A program made the position numbers and the translations under genes. DNA of 64,000 nucleotides from Enchytraeus crypticus (lineage: Eukaryota > Annelida > Clitellata > Enchytraeida > Enchytraeidae), in assembly GCA_905160935.1 (NCBI GenBank), contig CAJHZI010000484.1, positions 240,001-304,000 on the forward strand. The letters run 5' to 3'. Position 1 is the stretch's first letter. Every line of letters begins with the position of its first letter. Below, piece after piece: positions 1 through 10,205 of the stretch. A model generated the notes under the pieces. The model was given only the letters and a program-made list of their open reading frames with translations. It made no database searches and was not told the DNA's origin.

Positions 1-8
1 ATTGCTTG

Positions 9-268
9 AAGAATTGACCAACCGGTGACGGCACGTGTCGTAGAAGGCGACTAAAGCACTAAAATCCATATCAAAGTCAGAAAGGGAATTCAGTTGGTAA
101 GCACCTAGGGTCCAGAAATTGCTACAAAATGTAAACGAATGGAAAAGTCTCAAATAGGGGATTGACCGATGATATGATGTAGGACATAGAGGATTTGAGA
201 CAGTCTATTCGTATCCGTCCCTGGTTAAACTGGGATTCAAGGGAAGATGATGCCGATGATGATGACTG
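9..268 (+). mobile_element. SINE-like repeat family A (GATGAT-tailed), long copy
   Basis: About 260 bp that recurs at least nine more times in the window. The head contains GGCGACTAAAGCACT, the middle GCTACAAAATGTAAACGAA, and the end TTAAACTGGGATTCAAGGGA followed by a GATGAT-type tail. There is no long ORF and no clear tRNA B box. It faces another copy in inverted orientation at 530-795. Confidence 0.75.
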
Positions 269-274
269 AGTACT

Positions 275-425
275 CCATGAATCAATTAGTTAAGTCCTTA
301 GCAAAAGCCTATGCCTTATCCATACCGTGTGTAGCCCATAGTTTCGGAAATATAAATAGCCTTTGGTGTGGTTTCCCATTGTCCTCTTCAGTTCTCACTT
401 AGTTGTCTCTTACAACGCCTGCAGT
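275..425 (-). mobile_element. Family B repeat fragment
   Basis: Diverged partial copy of the repeat seen nearly complete at 36800-37162 and 62446-62806. It keeps the CCTATGCCTTATCCATACC and GTGGTTTCCC blocks and lies in the spacer between two inverted family A copies. Confidence 0.55.
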
Positions 426-529
426 TAATGTTTGATCTAATTGATACATTTTAATTGATACACTGAGATGTCCGTTGTTAAACCTGTCTGTTATATTTAT
501 TTTAAAGAAATTTAACCTATTCGTACTTA

Positions 530-795
530 CAAGTCATCATCATAATCATCCTCCCTTGAATCCCAGTGCAACTAGCGTCAGGATACGAATAGACTGTCTC
601 AATTCCTCTAAGTACTACACCACACCATCAGCCAATGCTCTATTCGAGACTTTTCCATTCGTTTGAATTTTGTAGCAATTTCTGGAGCCTAGGCGCTCAC
701 CAACCGAATGCCCTTTCTGACGTTGGTGTGGATCATAGTGCTTTAGTCGCCTTCTACGACACGTGCAGTCACCGGTTGGTCAATTCTTCAAACAA
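530..795 (-). mobile_element. Family A repeat, inverted copy
   Basis: Reverse complement of the copy at 9-268. A 52-base block at 739-790 matches 9-60 with one mismatch. The two copies lie tail to tail, so the region could form a large foldback. Confidence 0.75.
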
Positions 796-840
796 CCCGG
801 ACACAACACGGAGAACTATTCGTACTTACAAGTAAACAGT

Positions 841-1174
841 TAAAATCAATTAGGTCATTAAGCTTGAGACAAGGTTGACCACAATACATCATGATCTAGA
901 AAATTAAGATTATACATTAGTGCAACAATACTCATATGACTGGCCGGATAACACGGGATAAAAATAGAAACCGGCTGAAACTTTCTTAATTAAGTAACTC
1001 CTGCACAAAATTCATCAAAACCTGAACCGTAAATTAAACCACTCAGCTACAGTAGCAACAAATCTATTTATGTAGAATGAAGCTAACAAAGGGTTTAGAA
1101 TGCTAACGTTAATATTTAGTTTCATCCCTTGAAGATGCATCAGCGGACTGAACAGGCTTATTGGCAAGTTTTTT
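841..1174. other. AT-rich spacer
   Basis: I see no gene, RNA or clear repeat here. Confidence 0.4.
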
Positions 1175-1275
1175 GACAGTAGATCAGTAGGTGCAGTAGT
1201 TCAAATCCCGTGCTGTCCCTGTCACTGAAATGCTATTCTAACAGGAAACTGGCGTTAAACAGCATTAGCCTTAGT
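1175..1275 (+). mobile_element. Family C tRNA-derived SINE, diverged
   Basis: Contains the B-box-like GTTCAAATCCC, then TCACTGAAAT and GGAAACTGGCGTTAA, the order seen in better copies such as 10928-11053. Confidence 0.55.
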
Positions 1276-1282
1276 GATGGTA

Positions 1283-1460
1283 GCATGGGATTTAGGCATC
1301 ATCAGTGATGGAAGAGTCTGGGATTTATGCATCATCAGTGATGGGAAAGCCTGGGATTTATCCATCATTAGTGATAAGAGAGTATGTCATTTATGCATCA
1401 TCCGTGATGGGAAAGCCTGGGATTTAGACATCATCAGTGACTGTAGAGAATGGGATATAA
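1283..1460 (+). repeat. 33-bp tandem repeat
   Basis: About five copies of a 33-bp unit built on GGGATTTATGCATCATCAG. Because 33 is a multiple of three, one plus-strand frame stays open and encodes an 11-residue repeat of the form WDLxIISDxxx. Nothing suggests that it is translated. Confidence 0.75.
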
Positions 1461-1479
1461 AATATGTGCCATTGACCCA

Positions 1480-1555
1480 CGAAAGATAGAGATTGAAAGA
1501 GAAAGAAAGAGGAAGAGAGAAAGAGTTAGAGAGAGAAAGGGAGAGAGAGAGGCAT
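1480..1555 (+). repeat. GA-rich simple repeat
   Basis: Purine-rich stretch of GAAAGAGAGA type. Confidence 0.8.
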
Positions 1556-2786
1556 GTTTTAGATAATAGTCATTAGTTAAAGTTAAAAAGTCTTCCACAA
1601 ATCATTAGTCAAAGTCTCAAATAGGCTAACAACCAGTAGGTACTAAGAGAGAGATCTCTGGTATATATCAGAATCAAGCTGTTCAAAGTATTCTTTTTTC
1701 CTGGTTGGCATTTGGCCAACTAAAAGCATTTATCTCAACAAGATCTGTATAATTAATTTATTAAGCGACATAGTCCAATCAGAGATGTATGACTCAATTA
1801 GAGTTTAATAATCATCCAAGACAACGTCAAGCACATCTAAACGAAAGCCTTATCCAAACCCTACTGAGAGTGCTATATACCAACAACTACAAAAAAGAAA
1901 GCTATAATCATAATAATATCAAGCAGATTAAAATAGAGATATATAATAAAACTCATCCTAACTCCAAATTATATCGAATATAAAAATTACTGCCATGAAG
2001 AATTTTAAGTTATAAAGTAAAATGAAAACATTTCTTATATAGAGCATCAAAGTTGAAATTATACCGTCCTTCAAGATCAAAACTGTTATAAATTTCTACA
2101 GGATGTAAAAAAAGATAAAAGAAAAAAAGTTATCAAAATCAAAGTTTCATACATTCCTAGAACAGTGCACTGAATAGCATCAGGCATCCTGCTTATATTT
2201 TACGTTTCTGCTCTAAATTAAAGCTATGATAGAAAAAAACCACAGCCAAGTTTAACATCAGTTTCTCGCTCGATCTCTAGTAAGCAACGAGGAAAGTACA
2301 GGAAGGAATTACTGAGCCGCTGACAAATAACTTGCCAACAAGCCACTTATTTCACAACATATAAAATAATGTGACTCTTCATAACGGTACGAACTCTTTT
2401 ATTTCATATTACTTAAATTTACGTAATAGAAAAACTCTATAAATATATTTCTAAACTCCGTAAATACTATCCCCGAGTAGCTTCTTTTATTTATTTTTAT
2501 TAGGTAAAACTTAATCATTTTAAGAATTCATTCTATATATATTAGTAATAAAAATTTTACAAACTATATGATTCAAATTAGGATAAAAATCTTATTAATA
2601 GAAATAGAATTAACGTTTTAAATAGAGTTTTTATTACAATTATTAGAGAAGTGAAGATAACTTCTTGTTCCTGAAAATGGAAAAATGTGTTACATTTTCT
2701 ACTTCAAATCCTGTCAACCTTTTAGAAACAAAATTTTATAACAACTTACACTTGGAACGAATATAAACACCTTTTTAAACTTATAA
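1556..2786. other. AT-rich intergenic DNA
   Basis: No recognisable gene. A faint family C-like end (TTTAACATCAGTTTCTCGC) sits near 2249. The 64-codon frame at 1789-1983 has no features of a real protein. Confidence 0.4.
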
Positions 2787-2930
2787 TAATAACAATAATA
2801 ACAACAATGAGAATGCTACAGTCATCAATGACAACATCGAGCACTAATGAGACAAAATCAAGCCGGCGAGCAAAAAAAGAAGGTCCAAAAACGGTGCAAA
2901 TTTCAAAATCCAGAAATTCAGTCCAAAGTA
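2787..2930 (-). mobile_element. Family E repeat
   Basis: On the minus strand this reads through TTTGGACCTTCTTTTTTTGC and AGTGCTCGATGTTGTCATTG to GTAGCATTCTCATTGTTGTT and a TTG/TTA tail. About 140 bp, with no ORF. Confidence 0.7.
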
Positions 2931-4117
2931 ATATATGATATACATTATATCGCTTACTATTTCAATGGTAAAAGACCTTTAAAAAAGATTTCATATATGG
3001 ATCGTTAGAGGGAATATTTCTGCGATATTTGAATTACTCTCACTAATGTACTTTTGGATCTGACATTAAATTTTAGCAAAGCAATAAATATCGGGATTCA
3101 AGGCCAATATATAGGTTGTCTGTCTACACTCATATTTCTTAGGCCTACAATTAAAAGAGCCACCGTTTTTGGTAACTGACCTTATGGACTAGCATTATTC
3201 TCAATATTGTCATGAACGACGATGTTACTCCTATTTGGTTATTATTGTTGCATTTGACAGCCTGATATAGGTCAATATTAGACTAACAACTAAAAATACT
3301 CGATTTCTCATAAAACAGCAAAGATGGAATAGTATTTGTTACCTGTAAGTGCGGTCGAAATCTTCAAGCAAATCCGATATAAAAGGTTAAAATCATATCC
3401 AATAAATACATAAATTTAATTCAACTTTGCAATTTATAAAACATCAAACTAAAATCCACCATGTTGTTGTTTACTCCACCTCGGATTCCACTCTAAGAAA
3501 AAAACATTTTTGCTGAAGCTGCTTGAATATTTATACTGGTTCAGAATGTCGAAAATTTGGTAAGGCCAACGGGACACCGAAGGAATATTTCGAGACAGAA
3601 GTTTTCGGCATATCTTTGGCTTTCGGCTATCTAATTTTTTGGCTGTTGAATTACTCGAATGAATCGCTTTCCATGCCCATAATAAAAAATTAAAACACAT
3701 ATGACCGGTGAAGGAACTTTTCGGCTCAACTATTTCTTGATGTAGCTCTTGGACCAGTTTCAAATATTTCGGGCTTGAATAATAATTTAGCTACACCAAC
3801 CAGAGGTAAAGAAGTAACTAAATGTGGAACTCTCAGTCAAATTCGTCTTGAGTGCTAGTTCAAATCATAAATTTGTCAATTTACAATAATTTTTATTATA
3901 CTTTTTTCAATCTGATTTAGGTGTAACAATTAAAAGAACTACATATATATGATATTGGAATATGGTTATAGTAGAAACCATTGAAGGAATAATAAAATGT
4001 TAAAGTTATATGCATGGTTAGATTTAGATCTAAGCTTGAGCTAGTAATGTTCATTCATTGTGACTCTGTCTCTCTAATGTCGCTTAAATGACTGGGCTAA
4101 AGTAAATATTCCAACAG
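2931..4117. other. AT-rich intergenic DNA
   Basis: A 104-codon minus-strand frame lies at 3449-3763, but I recognise no family or domain and see no splice partners. Nothing else supportable. Confidence 0.35.
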
Positions 4118-4123
4118 CCTGAA

Positions 4124-4233
4124 ATCATCATCATCATCTATCCTTAAATCCCAGTTTAACTAGGATCATCATTAGAACAATTTTAGCTACTTCTCGAGCT
4201 CAGGCGCTCACCAACCGAATGCTCTTTCTAACC
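4124..4233 (-). mobile_element. Family A repeat fragment
   Basis: Tail end of family A on the minus strand: a CATCATCATC run, then AAATCCCAGTTTAACTAGG and the CAGGCGCTCACCAACCGAAT block. Confidence 0.65.
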
Positions 4234-4309
4234 TCAAATTATATGTACTTAAAATACTCTATCGAACAGAGTGTTTCCTATGTAATAGGGGAATTTGATC
4301 GTTTGTTTA

Positions 4310-4495
4310 ATGCTTGATTTGCTTGATCGGTTGGCTGTCAGATGAGGTGGTTTGCCAGATGGGTTGATTTTTCAGATTCGTTGATTTGTCAGACGGGTTG
4401 ACTTTTCTGGTTGGTTGATTTGTCAGAAGGGTTGATTTGGCAGAATGGTTAATTTGTCTTTTGTATTGATTTGTCTCGGTTGATTGGTTTATTAA
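4310..4495 (+). repeat. Degenerate short tandem repeat
   Basis: About seven imperfect copies of a roughly 24-bp unit around GGTTGATTTGTCAGA. Confidence 0.6.
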
Positions 4496-4561
4496 AGTTT
4501 CTGCTTTGTTGCCTATTTCTGGGCCTGTTCTGCTGATTTTAACTTTAGGCCCGTATTGGAA

Positions 4562-4718
4562 AACAACAATAACAATAATAATAACAACAGCAATTAGAGT
4601 GCTACAGTCATCAAAGAAAACATCGAGCACTATTGAGAAAAAATCAAGCCGGCGAGCAAAAAGAAGTTCCAAAAACGGTGCAAATTTCAAAATCCAAAAT
4701 AAAATCAGTCCAAAGTAG
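4562..4718 (-). mobile_element. Family E repeat, left of an inverted pair
   Basis: Minus-strand copy with an AATAACAATAAT-type tail at its left end. It faces a plus-strand copy at 4858-4970 across a 140-bp spacer. Confidence 0.7.
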
Positions 4719-4829
4719 TTGAAGAGCTCAGAGTCAACTGCCGATGCTGCGGATCGATCCATCAGGATCAACCGGGATCCAGGATCTAGAGTCCCCGGAG
4801 AGTCCACTAAGAACGGCTGCGTCCTGGTA

Positions 4830-4854
4830 CCCCCCTCCCCCCCCCCCCCCCCCC
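4830..4854 (+). repeat. Poly-C tract
   Basis: Six C, one T, then eighteen C. The minus strand is a long G-run with G-quadruplex potential. Tract length is prone to sequencing error. Confidence 0.85.
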
Positions 4855-4857
4855 GTT

Positions 4858-4970
4858 TATGGACCCCTCACTCTGCTCATCGGCTCTGATTTGGTTCCAC
4901 AGTATTCGATGTTGTCATGGACAACAGTAGCACTCTAATCGTGCTATTGTTGTATTGTTGTTGTTGGTGT
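4858..4970 (+). mobile_element. Family E repeat, subtype with CTCTGCTCATCGG
   Basis: Sense copy ending GTAGCACTCTAATCG and a TTG tail. Its GACCCCTCACTCTGCTC head matches the copy at 51700-51800, so it defines a subtype. Confidence 0.65.
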
Positions 4971-5364
4971 GGAAAATTGAGACAATTGAAAAAGAGAGGG
5001 AAATTGACCACAAAAGATGAAAGCTTCTTTAAAATTAATTTGTGAGCTATAATGTTTTTGATGTAAACTTTAGTTCGAGAGTGGAGCTTGAAATCGTCAT
5101 CAGTGACGGCTGAGCATTTAATTTAAAACATGCTTAATTTCTAAAACACTATTCCCAGAGTACCAAAGGCGTCTTAAAGAATTTTAAGACTATAGACGTT
5201 ATGAGCCACCCCTCACCCTAGCCCCTAGGGTATTCTGTTCAACTCTGCCCCTGGGACCAGAGCGGAGATCATCGTTAAGTACATTTTACTATAAACTATG
5301 CAGACCCTGTGCTGAAGACTTCGCGCCGCTAACGGGCAAGCGATACAACGAAAGAAAAGTTTAA

Positions 5365-5455
5365 CGTCAGTTTCCTGCACAATAGCGTGTCAGTGAAGGG
5401 TAGAGCACTGAATTTGAACACAGCTGTATTTGAATCCTTTTCTTTCAATTTCGAA
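5365..5455 (-). mobile_element. Family C SINE fragment
   Basis: TTTAACGTCAGTTTCCT followed by GTGTCAGTGAAGGG: the family C tail read on the minus strand. Confidence 0.45.
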
Positions 5456-5561
5456 CAATTTTATTATATTGCGTAAGGCTCGAAAGAAATTGGTAAAAAT
5501 GGTAAAAAATGATCTTAAATGATTTTAATATTTTCCCGCTTTATTTTCTATGGAGTTAATA

Positions 5562-5610
5562 TAATAATAATAATAATAATAATAGTAATAATAATAATAA
5601 TAATAATAAT
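5562..5610 (+). repeat. (AAT)n microsatellite at the 5' junction of the retrotransposon
   Basis: Nearly pure AAT repeat that stops exactly where the truncated RLE element begins. Confidence 0.9.
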
Positions 5611-7490
5611 TTCTTGGAGCTGGTATTCCAGGTGGCTGTGAGGCAGCTGTTCACGCTACTCGCCGTTTCGCTGAGTCAATGCCAGCTGATCACTTCGTGG
5701 TAAAGCTAGACTTCTGTAATGCTTTTAATTGCTTGAGTAGATCACGAATGCTCAGCGAAATACATCACAGGATACCAGAGCTGTACAGTTTCTGCCATCT
5801 AGCTTATTCAAGCCCTTCGTGGTTGAAGTTCGGAGACTGGTGCATTGAGTCACAGGAAGGAGTCCAACAAGGGGATCCCTTAGGGCCCATGCTGTTTTGC
5901 CTGACTATTCACCCTCTCCTTACTTCTCTCTCTAGCGATCTCACGGTGGGATACCTAGATGACATTACTCTAGGTGGTTGCGAGTCGTCGATTGCAAATG
6001 ATGTACAGACTATCATCGACAGAGGCCAAGAATTTGGGCTTCAGTTGAATCGTACCAAGTGCGAAGTCATTTCATCAGTTTGCAAATCTCCGGGCAACTC
6101 AGTTTTGTCATCATTTGTGCCAATGTGCCTATCCCATAGTTCTCTACTCGGCGCGCCACTCTCTGGAGAAGAAGCTACTACCACCGCTTTATCCAGTCGC
6201 CTTGAAGACCTCAAACGTACAGCATCACGCTTGAAGTCGCTAGCCGCTCATGATGCTTTAACAATCCTTCGCTTTTCTTTAAGTGCACCTAAACTTATGC
6301 ACGTTCTGCGCTCTAGTCCGAGCTTCTCTAATCCGCGGCTTTTAGACTACGACGAGGCTCTTAGGCAATGCTTATGCGCCGTTATCAACGCAGATTTGTC
6401 TGTTTTGCAGTGGCAGCAAGCCAGTCTACCGGTGAGCAAGGGTGGTCTTGGAATTCGTCTTGTTTCCCATATCGCGCCTTCAGCCTTTTTGGCATCAGCG
6501 ATGGGAACGAGGCAGTTGCAAGACGCCATCCTTCATAAGTGCTCCCTTTCTGCCGATAGTTCCATTGACGTTGCGTTGTCAGTTTGGTCCAAAAGCCTCA
6601 CCTCCAGTGCTCCACCTTCTACCTCAGTCAGTAGCCAGAAATCATGGGACCGTCCTATAGTGGATCGGATTTATAACAGTCTGTTAGAATCCCAGTCCAA
6701 TGCAGTAGACAGAGCACGACTCCTAGCTGTATCAACTAAAAGAAGCAGCGACTGGCTTCACGCTCTCCCTGTTGCTTCTTGTGGGCTATTTTTAGACAAT
6801 GAGGCGATTCGAGTAGCTGTTAGTTTCCGTTTAGGGGCGAAAACTTGCGAGCCTCACATGTGCCCCTGCGGTCATGAAGTCGACGCTTTAGGTCTCCACG
6901 GCCTCTCCTGCAAACGAAGCTCAGGTAGAATGTCTCGCCATCATAATTTAAATGACATAATATGGCGAGCACTTTCGAGAGCAGGCATCCCTTCCTCTAA
7001 GGAGCCAAGTGGGTTGTCCAGATCAGACGGCAAGCGTCCGGACGGCATGACTTTAGTGCCCTGGTGCAACGGTAAATGTGCCGTTTGGGACGTCACGGTC
7101 ATTGACACTATGGCAAACTCCTACCTGAATACGACTTCAGTCACAGCCGGTGGTGCTGCTGTTCATGCCGCCTCTAGGAAGTTGGATAAATACCGTGATC
7201 TGTCCTTAGGATATGAAGTTGTTCCGGTGGCTATTGAAACCATGGGCCCGATGAATCCCGAAGGAGTTGACTTTATTAATGGCATAGGCAGACTTATTGC
7301 AGAGCAAACCGGCGATAAGCGAGAGACATCTTTTCTTTGGCAAAGGCTTTCCATGACTTTGCAAAGATTTAATGCAGTCTGCTTCAACAATTCTTTTAAG
7401 CCGATTGATGACCTCGAGTAGCCGGGCGGCGATTCAGCACGTATTGCTCGAATCGTTTTTATCAAACCCCAGGTTCTTTACACCGGGATA
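5611..7490 (+). mobile_element. RLE-type non-LTR retrotransposon, 5' truncated, inside an (AAT)n tract
   Basis: The element runs from mid reverse transcriptase through a restriction-like endonuclease and about 70 bp of 3' UTR to CACCGGGATAAAAAAA. Both flanks are AAT repeats, and the right-hand tract leads into the tail of an inverted family D copy (7640-7690). Its 3' end recurs at 19035-19160, 63885-63950 and 63983-64000, each beside TTA-type repeats. Truncation at the 5' end with an intact 3' end is the usual product of target-primed reverse transcription. The absence of stop codons suggests a young insertion. Confidence 0.88.
5613..7421 (+). CDS. Reverse transcriptase / restriction-like endonuclease polyprotein, N-terminus missing
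   Basis: A 602-codon open frame runs from the AAT junction to TAG; the first ATG is at 5679, but homologous reading starts before it (LGAGIPGG), so this is the C-terminal part of a longer ORF. It shows RT motif A (KLDFCNAFN), motif B (GVQQGDPLGP) and catalytic motif C (YLDD). A thumb region follows, then a CxC-x8-HxxxxC zinc knuckle (CPCGHEVDALGLHGLSC), then a PD-(D/E)xK-type nuclease with KRPDG and WDVTVID and a downstream KYR. RT followed by knuckle and RLE is the order of the R2/R4/NeSL/HERO group, not of APE-type LINEs. The protein would nick target DNA and prime cDNA synthesis there. I cannot place the clade by eye. Confidence 0.88.
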   Translation, partial: LGAGIPGGCEAAVHATRRFAESMPADHFVVKLDFCNAFNCLSRSRMLSEIHHRIPELYSFCHLAYSSPSWLKFGDWCIESQEGVQQGDPLGPMLFCLTIHPLLTSLSSDLTVGYLDDITLGGCESSIANDVQTIIDRGQEFGLQLNRTKCEVISSVCKSPGNSVLSSFVPMCLSHSSLLGAPLSGEEATTTALSSRLEDLKRTASRLKSLAAHDALTILRFSLSAPKLMHVLRSSPSFSNPRLLDYDEALRQCLCAVINADLSVLQWQQASLPVSKGGLGIRLVSHIAPSAFLASAMGTRQLQDAILHKCSLSADSSIDVALSVWSKSLTSSAPPSTSVSSQKSWDRPIVDRIYNSLLESQSNAVDRARLLAVSTKRSSDWLHALPVASCGLFLDNEAIRVAVSFRLGAKTCEPHMCPCGHEVDALGLHGLSCKRSSGRMSRHHNLNDIIWRALSRAGIPSSKEPSGLSRSDGKRPDGMTLVPWCNGKCAVWDVTVIDTMANSYLNTTSVTAGGAAVHAASRKLDKYRDLSLGYEVVPVAIETMGPMNPEGVDFINGIGRLIAEQTGDKRETSFLWQRLSMTLQRFNAVCFNNSFKPIDDLE

Positions 7491-7586
7491 AAAAAAAAAA
7501 AATAATAATAATAATAATAATAGTAATAATAATAATAATATTAATATAAATATAAATATTAATATTAATATTATTAATACTAATAC

Positions 7587-7624
<38 letters not shown>

Positions 7625-7640
7625 ATAATAATAATAAAGA
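7491..7640 (+). repeat. (AAT)n/(ATT)n microsatellite at the 3' junction
   Basis: Imperfect AAT repeat with an inner ATT-oriented stretch. It joins the retrotransposon 3' end to the family D tail. Confidence 0.85.
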
Positions 7641-7690
7641 CTAAACGTCCGTTTCCTCATACAAGGATGATGTCAGGGACACCATCCTTG
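7640..7690 (-). mobile_element. Family D repeat 3' end
   Basis: On the minus strand: GTCCCTGACATCATCCTTG, then TGAGGAAACGGACG and TTTAGTC, then a TTA tail. The same module occurs at 54399-54475, 54888-55045 and 63818-63880. Confidence 0.7.
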
Positions 7691-8009
7691 AAGATTTAAT
7701 AACAAGAATAAGAATAATTTAATAGGAAAATTTAAATTTAAATTAATTTCTTAAGAATGTGAAGAATTTAGTGCAGAAATTCAAGTATTACGGACTCATA
7801 GAGAGCGAGCAGCGATTGAATTAAGATTCTTGCTGATTTACAGTTAACTAAAAATAAATAAATTCATATTAGATGTTTGTTCTTATACATTAACTGCATA
7901 AAATGACAAATTGTGGAATATCGTATTACTTCAATCTGAACTCAGCTATTTAAATGACTTAACGACTATAAAGCCATTTAAATGTACATGCAATTGATAT
8001 GGAATCTAC
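7691..8009. other. AT-rich spacer
   Basis: No gene or repeat family recognised. Confidence 0.4.
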
Positions 8010-8235
8010 CCTTAGAAAGAGATAGAGAAGAGAAACAAGAAAGAACTAGTGAGAGAAAATGAGAAGAGAAAGGAGAGAAAACTAGTGAGACAGAAAGAGA
8101 AGAAAACGAAGAGAAAGAACTAGAGAGGGAGAAAGAGAAGAGATAAAACTAGTGAGGGAGAGAGAGAGAGGGAGGGAGGGAGAGAGAAGAGAGAAAGAAG
8201 AGAGAACTAGAGAGGGAGATAATAAGAGAAGCAGA
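8010..8235 (+). repeat. GA-rich tandem repeat
   Basis: Purine-rich, loosely periodic around AACTAGTGAGAGAGAAAGAG. Confidence 0.75.
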
Positions 8236-8349
8236 CTGAAGCGCTATGGAGATGAGTAAACAGGACACTGAGTTATTGGAGAATGGAAGAACGTTTCCAG
8301 GACGTGTTGTGACTGTGAGGCCGTTAGAATAGCAGCAATGAAATATCTC

Positions 8350-8612
8350 TACAGCAGCTTCAAGTAGTTCCGAGGCAGCTACAGCAGCTGCTTTGAGTGT
8401 TGACACAGCAGTTACAGCAGCTGCTTCGAGTGTCGGCACAGCAACTGCTGCAGCTGCTTCGAGTGTCGATACAGCAGCTGCTTCTAGTGTCGATACAGCA
8501 GCTACAGCAGCTGCATCGAGTGTCGATACAGCAGCTACAGCAGCTGCATCGTGTTAGCACGATTACACAGCACTGCTGCAGCATCGTGTTACACAGCACT
8601 GCTGCAGCTGCT
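8350..8612 (+). repeat. CAGCTG-rich tandem repeat I
   Basis: Repeats of ACAGCAGCTGCTTCGAGTG type with period near 33 bp. The open frames on both strands (Leu/Gln- or Cys-rich) follow from the triplet periodicity and are not credible genes. Confidence 0.8.
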
Positions 8613-8919
8613 TAAGATGTGCCACTATGCCCAGTGTAAATATGCTCGATCAATTATCAATCCATCTCAGCAATTATACTGAAACAATTTTACAGACGAA
8701 GTAGTCAATAAACTAATCATTCGCTCTTTAGTTTTTTTAAGCTTTCCCCAGACAAGAGAATTAATAGGAATGTATGCACTGGACCATCATTTGAAGGTTT
8801 ATTAGACAAAGTAGAGACTGGTAATATCATACATGTAGTAGCGAATACTTATAGAGCATATTTCAGCAATTTCGTCTCAAACTTTAATGTATCTTAGGAA
8901 GCAGCCGATATATGCCCAG

Positions 8920-9285
8920 CAGAGTTTGCAGCAGAGACGAGCAGCTGTAAGCTAAGCACTTCGGCAGCGCAGCTGTCAGATTTGGCTCCACAGCTGCTGC
9001 TGAATGCTTCAGCAGCTGTAAGATAAGCAGACCACAGCTGCTACAGCAACAGTCAGCAGCTAAATGCTAGCAGATCACAGCTGCTACAGCAACATTCTGC
9101 AGCTAAATGATAGCAGATCACAGCTGCTACAGCAATATTCAGCAGCTGCATGCTAGCAGATCAGAGCTGCTACAGCAGCATTTAGCAGCTGCATGCTAGC
9201 AGACCACAGCTGCTACAGCAATATTCAGCAGCTGTTTGCCAGCAGATCACAGCTGCTGCAGCAACATTCATCAGCTGCAGTACCG
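8920..9285 (+). repeat. CAGCTG-rich tandem repeat II
   Basis: A second array dense in CAGCTG. From about 9025 it has a 43-bp period with core GCAGATCACAGCTGCTACAG. Confidence 0.8.
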
Positions 9286-9429
9286 AATTGAATAGATTGT
9301 AATTATCGGCCACTCGCTGAGAAGAAAAATAAACAAGTGACATCTACTGTAACTATTGTAAGCTATATGAATAGTTCTGGACATAGTAGAAAGACAGATT
9401 AGCTACAATAAATTCTGTGCTGGGTAGAA

Positions 9430-9565
9430 AGCTGGATACTTTTGTGCATTGTAGAATGCTAGATTAACTCCTTTTGTGCATTGTAGAATGCTGGATTAAC
9501 TCCTTTTGTGCACTGAAGATTGCTGGATTAACTCTTTTGTGCATTGTAGAAAGCCGGATTAACTT
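9430..9565 (+). repeat. About 38-bp tandem repeat
   Basis: Four imperfect copies around GCTGGATTAACTCCTTTTGT. Confidence 0.75.
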
Positions 9566-10112
9566 TAACAGTTAGATCTATGCAGAAATAAATTTTATAA
9601 AAATCTCTAATACGATTGATCAATTCTGCAGTGACCCTGGTACTACAATTTCAATGACTACTACCCTTTTAATTTCATAAATTTATAAATCACTCTGCAG
9701 TTGATAACCGTAATACGTATTCTGCCCCTTGGGTCTATTCGGAATATGCCTAAAGAACAATTTAACTAGAGCATTGAAGAATTGACGAAACTGGGCAGTG
9801 CAATGATTATACTCTAATCTTAATTATACGTGTATTTTTAATATTAATTGGTATTAGTTAAGAGTTTGATCTGTCTCAAACAAGCATGTAAATGCTTCAT
9901 TACTCTGTAATGTTATATTATGTTACGTTATATATTCGAAATCTCTTAGTACGAAAACGTGGAGTATATAACACAGAATACCATGTAAAAAGAACACGAA
10001 AATTCACCAAATACTGAATGTACCCAAAAATACAAATTAGTCCGATGTAGTGAAATCCCAAAACGAAAAGAATTTTAGAATAAGATACTTCATGACTCAG
10101 TCATGATGGTGT
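9566..10112. other. AT-rich DNA upstream of RAB3
   Basis: No gene recognised. Confidence 0.4.
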
Positions 10113-10131
10113 TTTATATATATATATATAT

Positions 10132-10202
<71 letters not shown>

Positions 10203-10205
10203 ATA
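10113..10205 (+). repeat. (AT)n microsatellite
   Basis: Nearly pure TA dinucleotide tract about 440 bp upstream of the RAB3 start codon. Confidence 0.95.

Noticed and set aside
3449..3763. 104-codon minus-strand frame (MKLVQELHQEIVEPK start)
   Set aside because: No recognisable family, no splice context, isolated in AT-rich DNA. Cannot be excluded but not supportable.
4307..4807. 166-codon minus-strand frame
   Set aside because: Runs through a degenerate tandem repeat and a family E repeat; no domain and no conserved neighbours.
4744..4830. Cloning-vector polylinker contamination (GGATCC and TCTAGA sites close together)
   Set aside because: Only short restriction-site matches; no longer vector sequence recognised. 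Kept only as a question under the family E pair.
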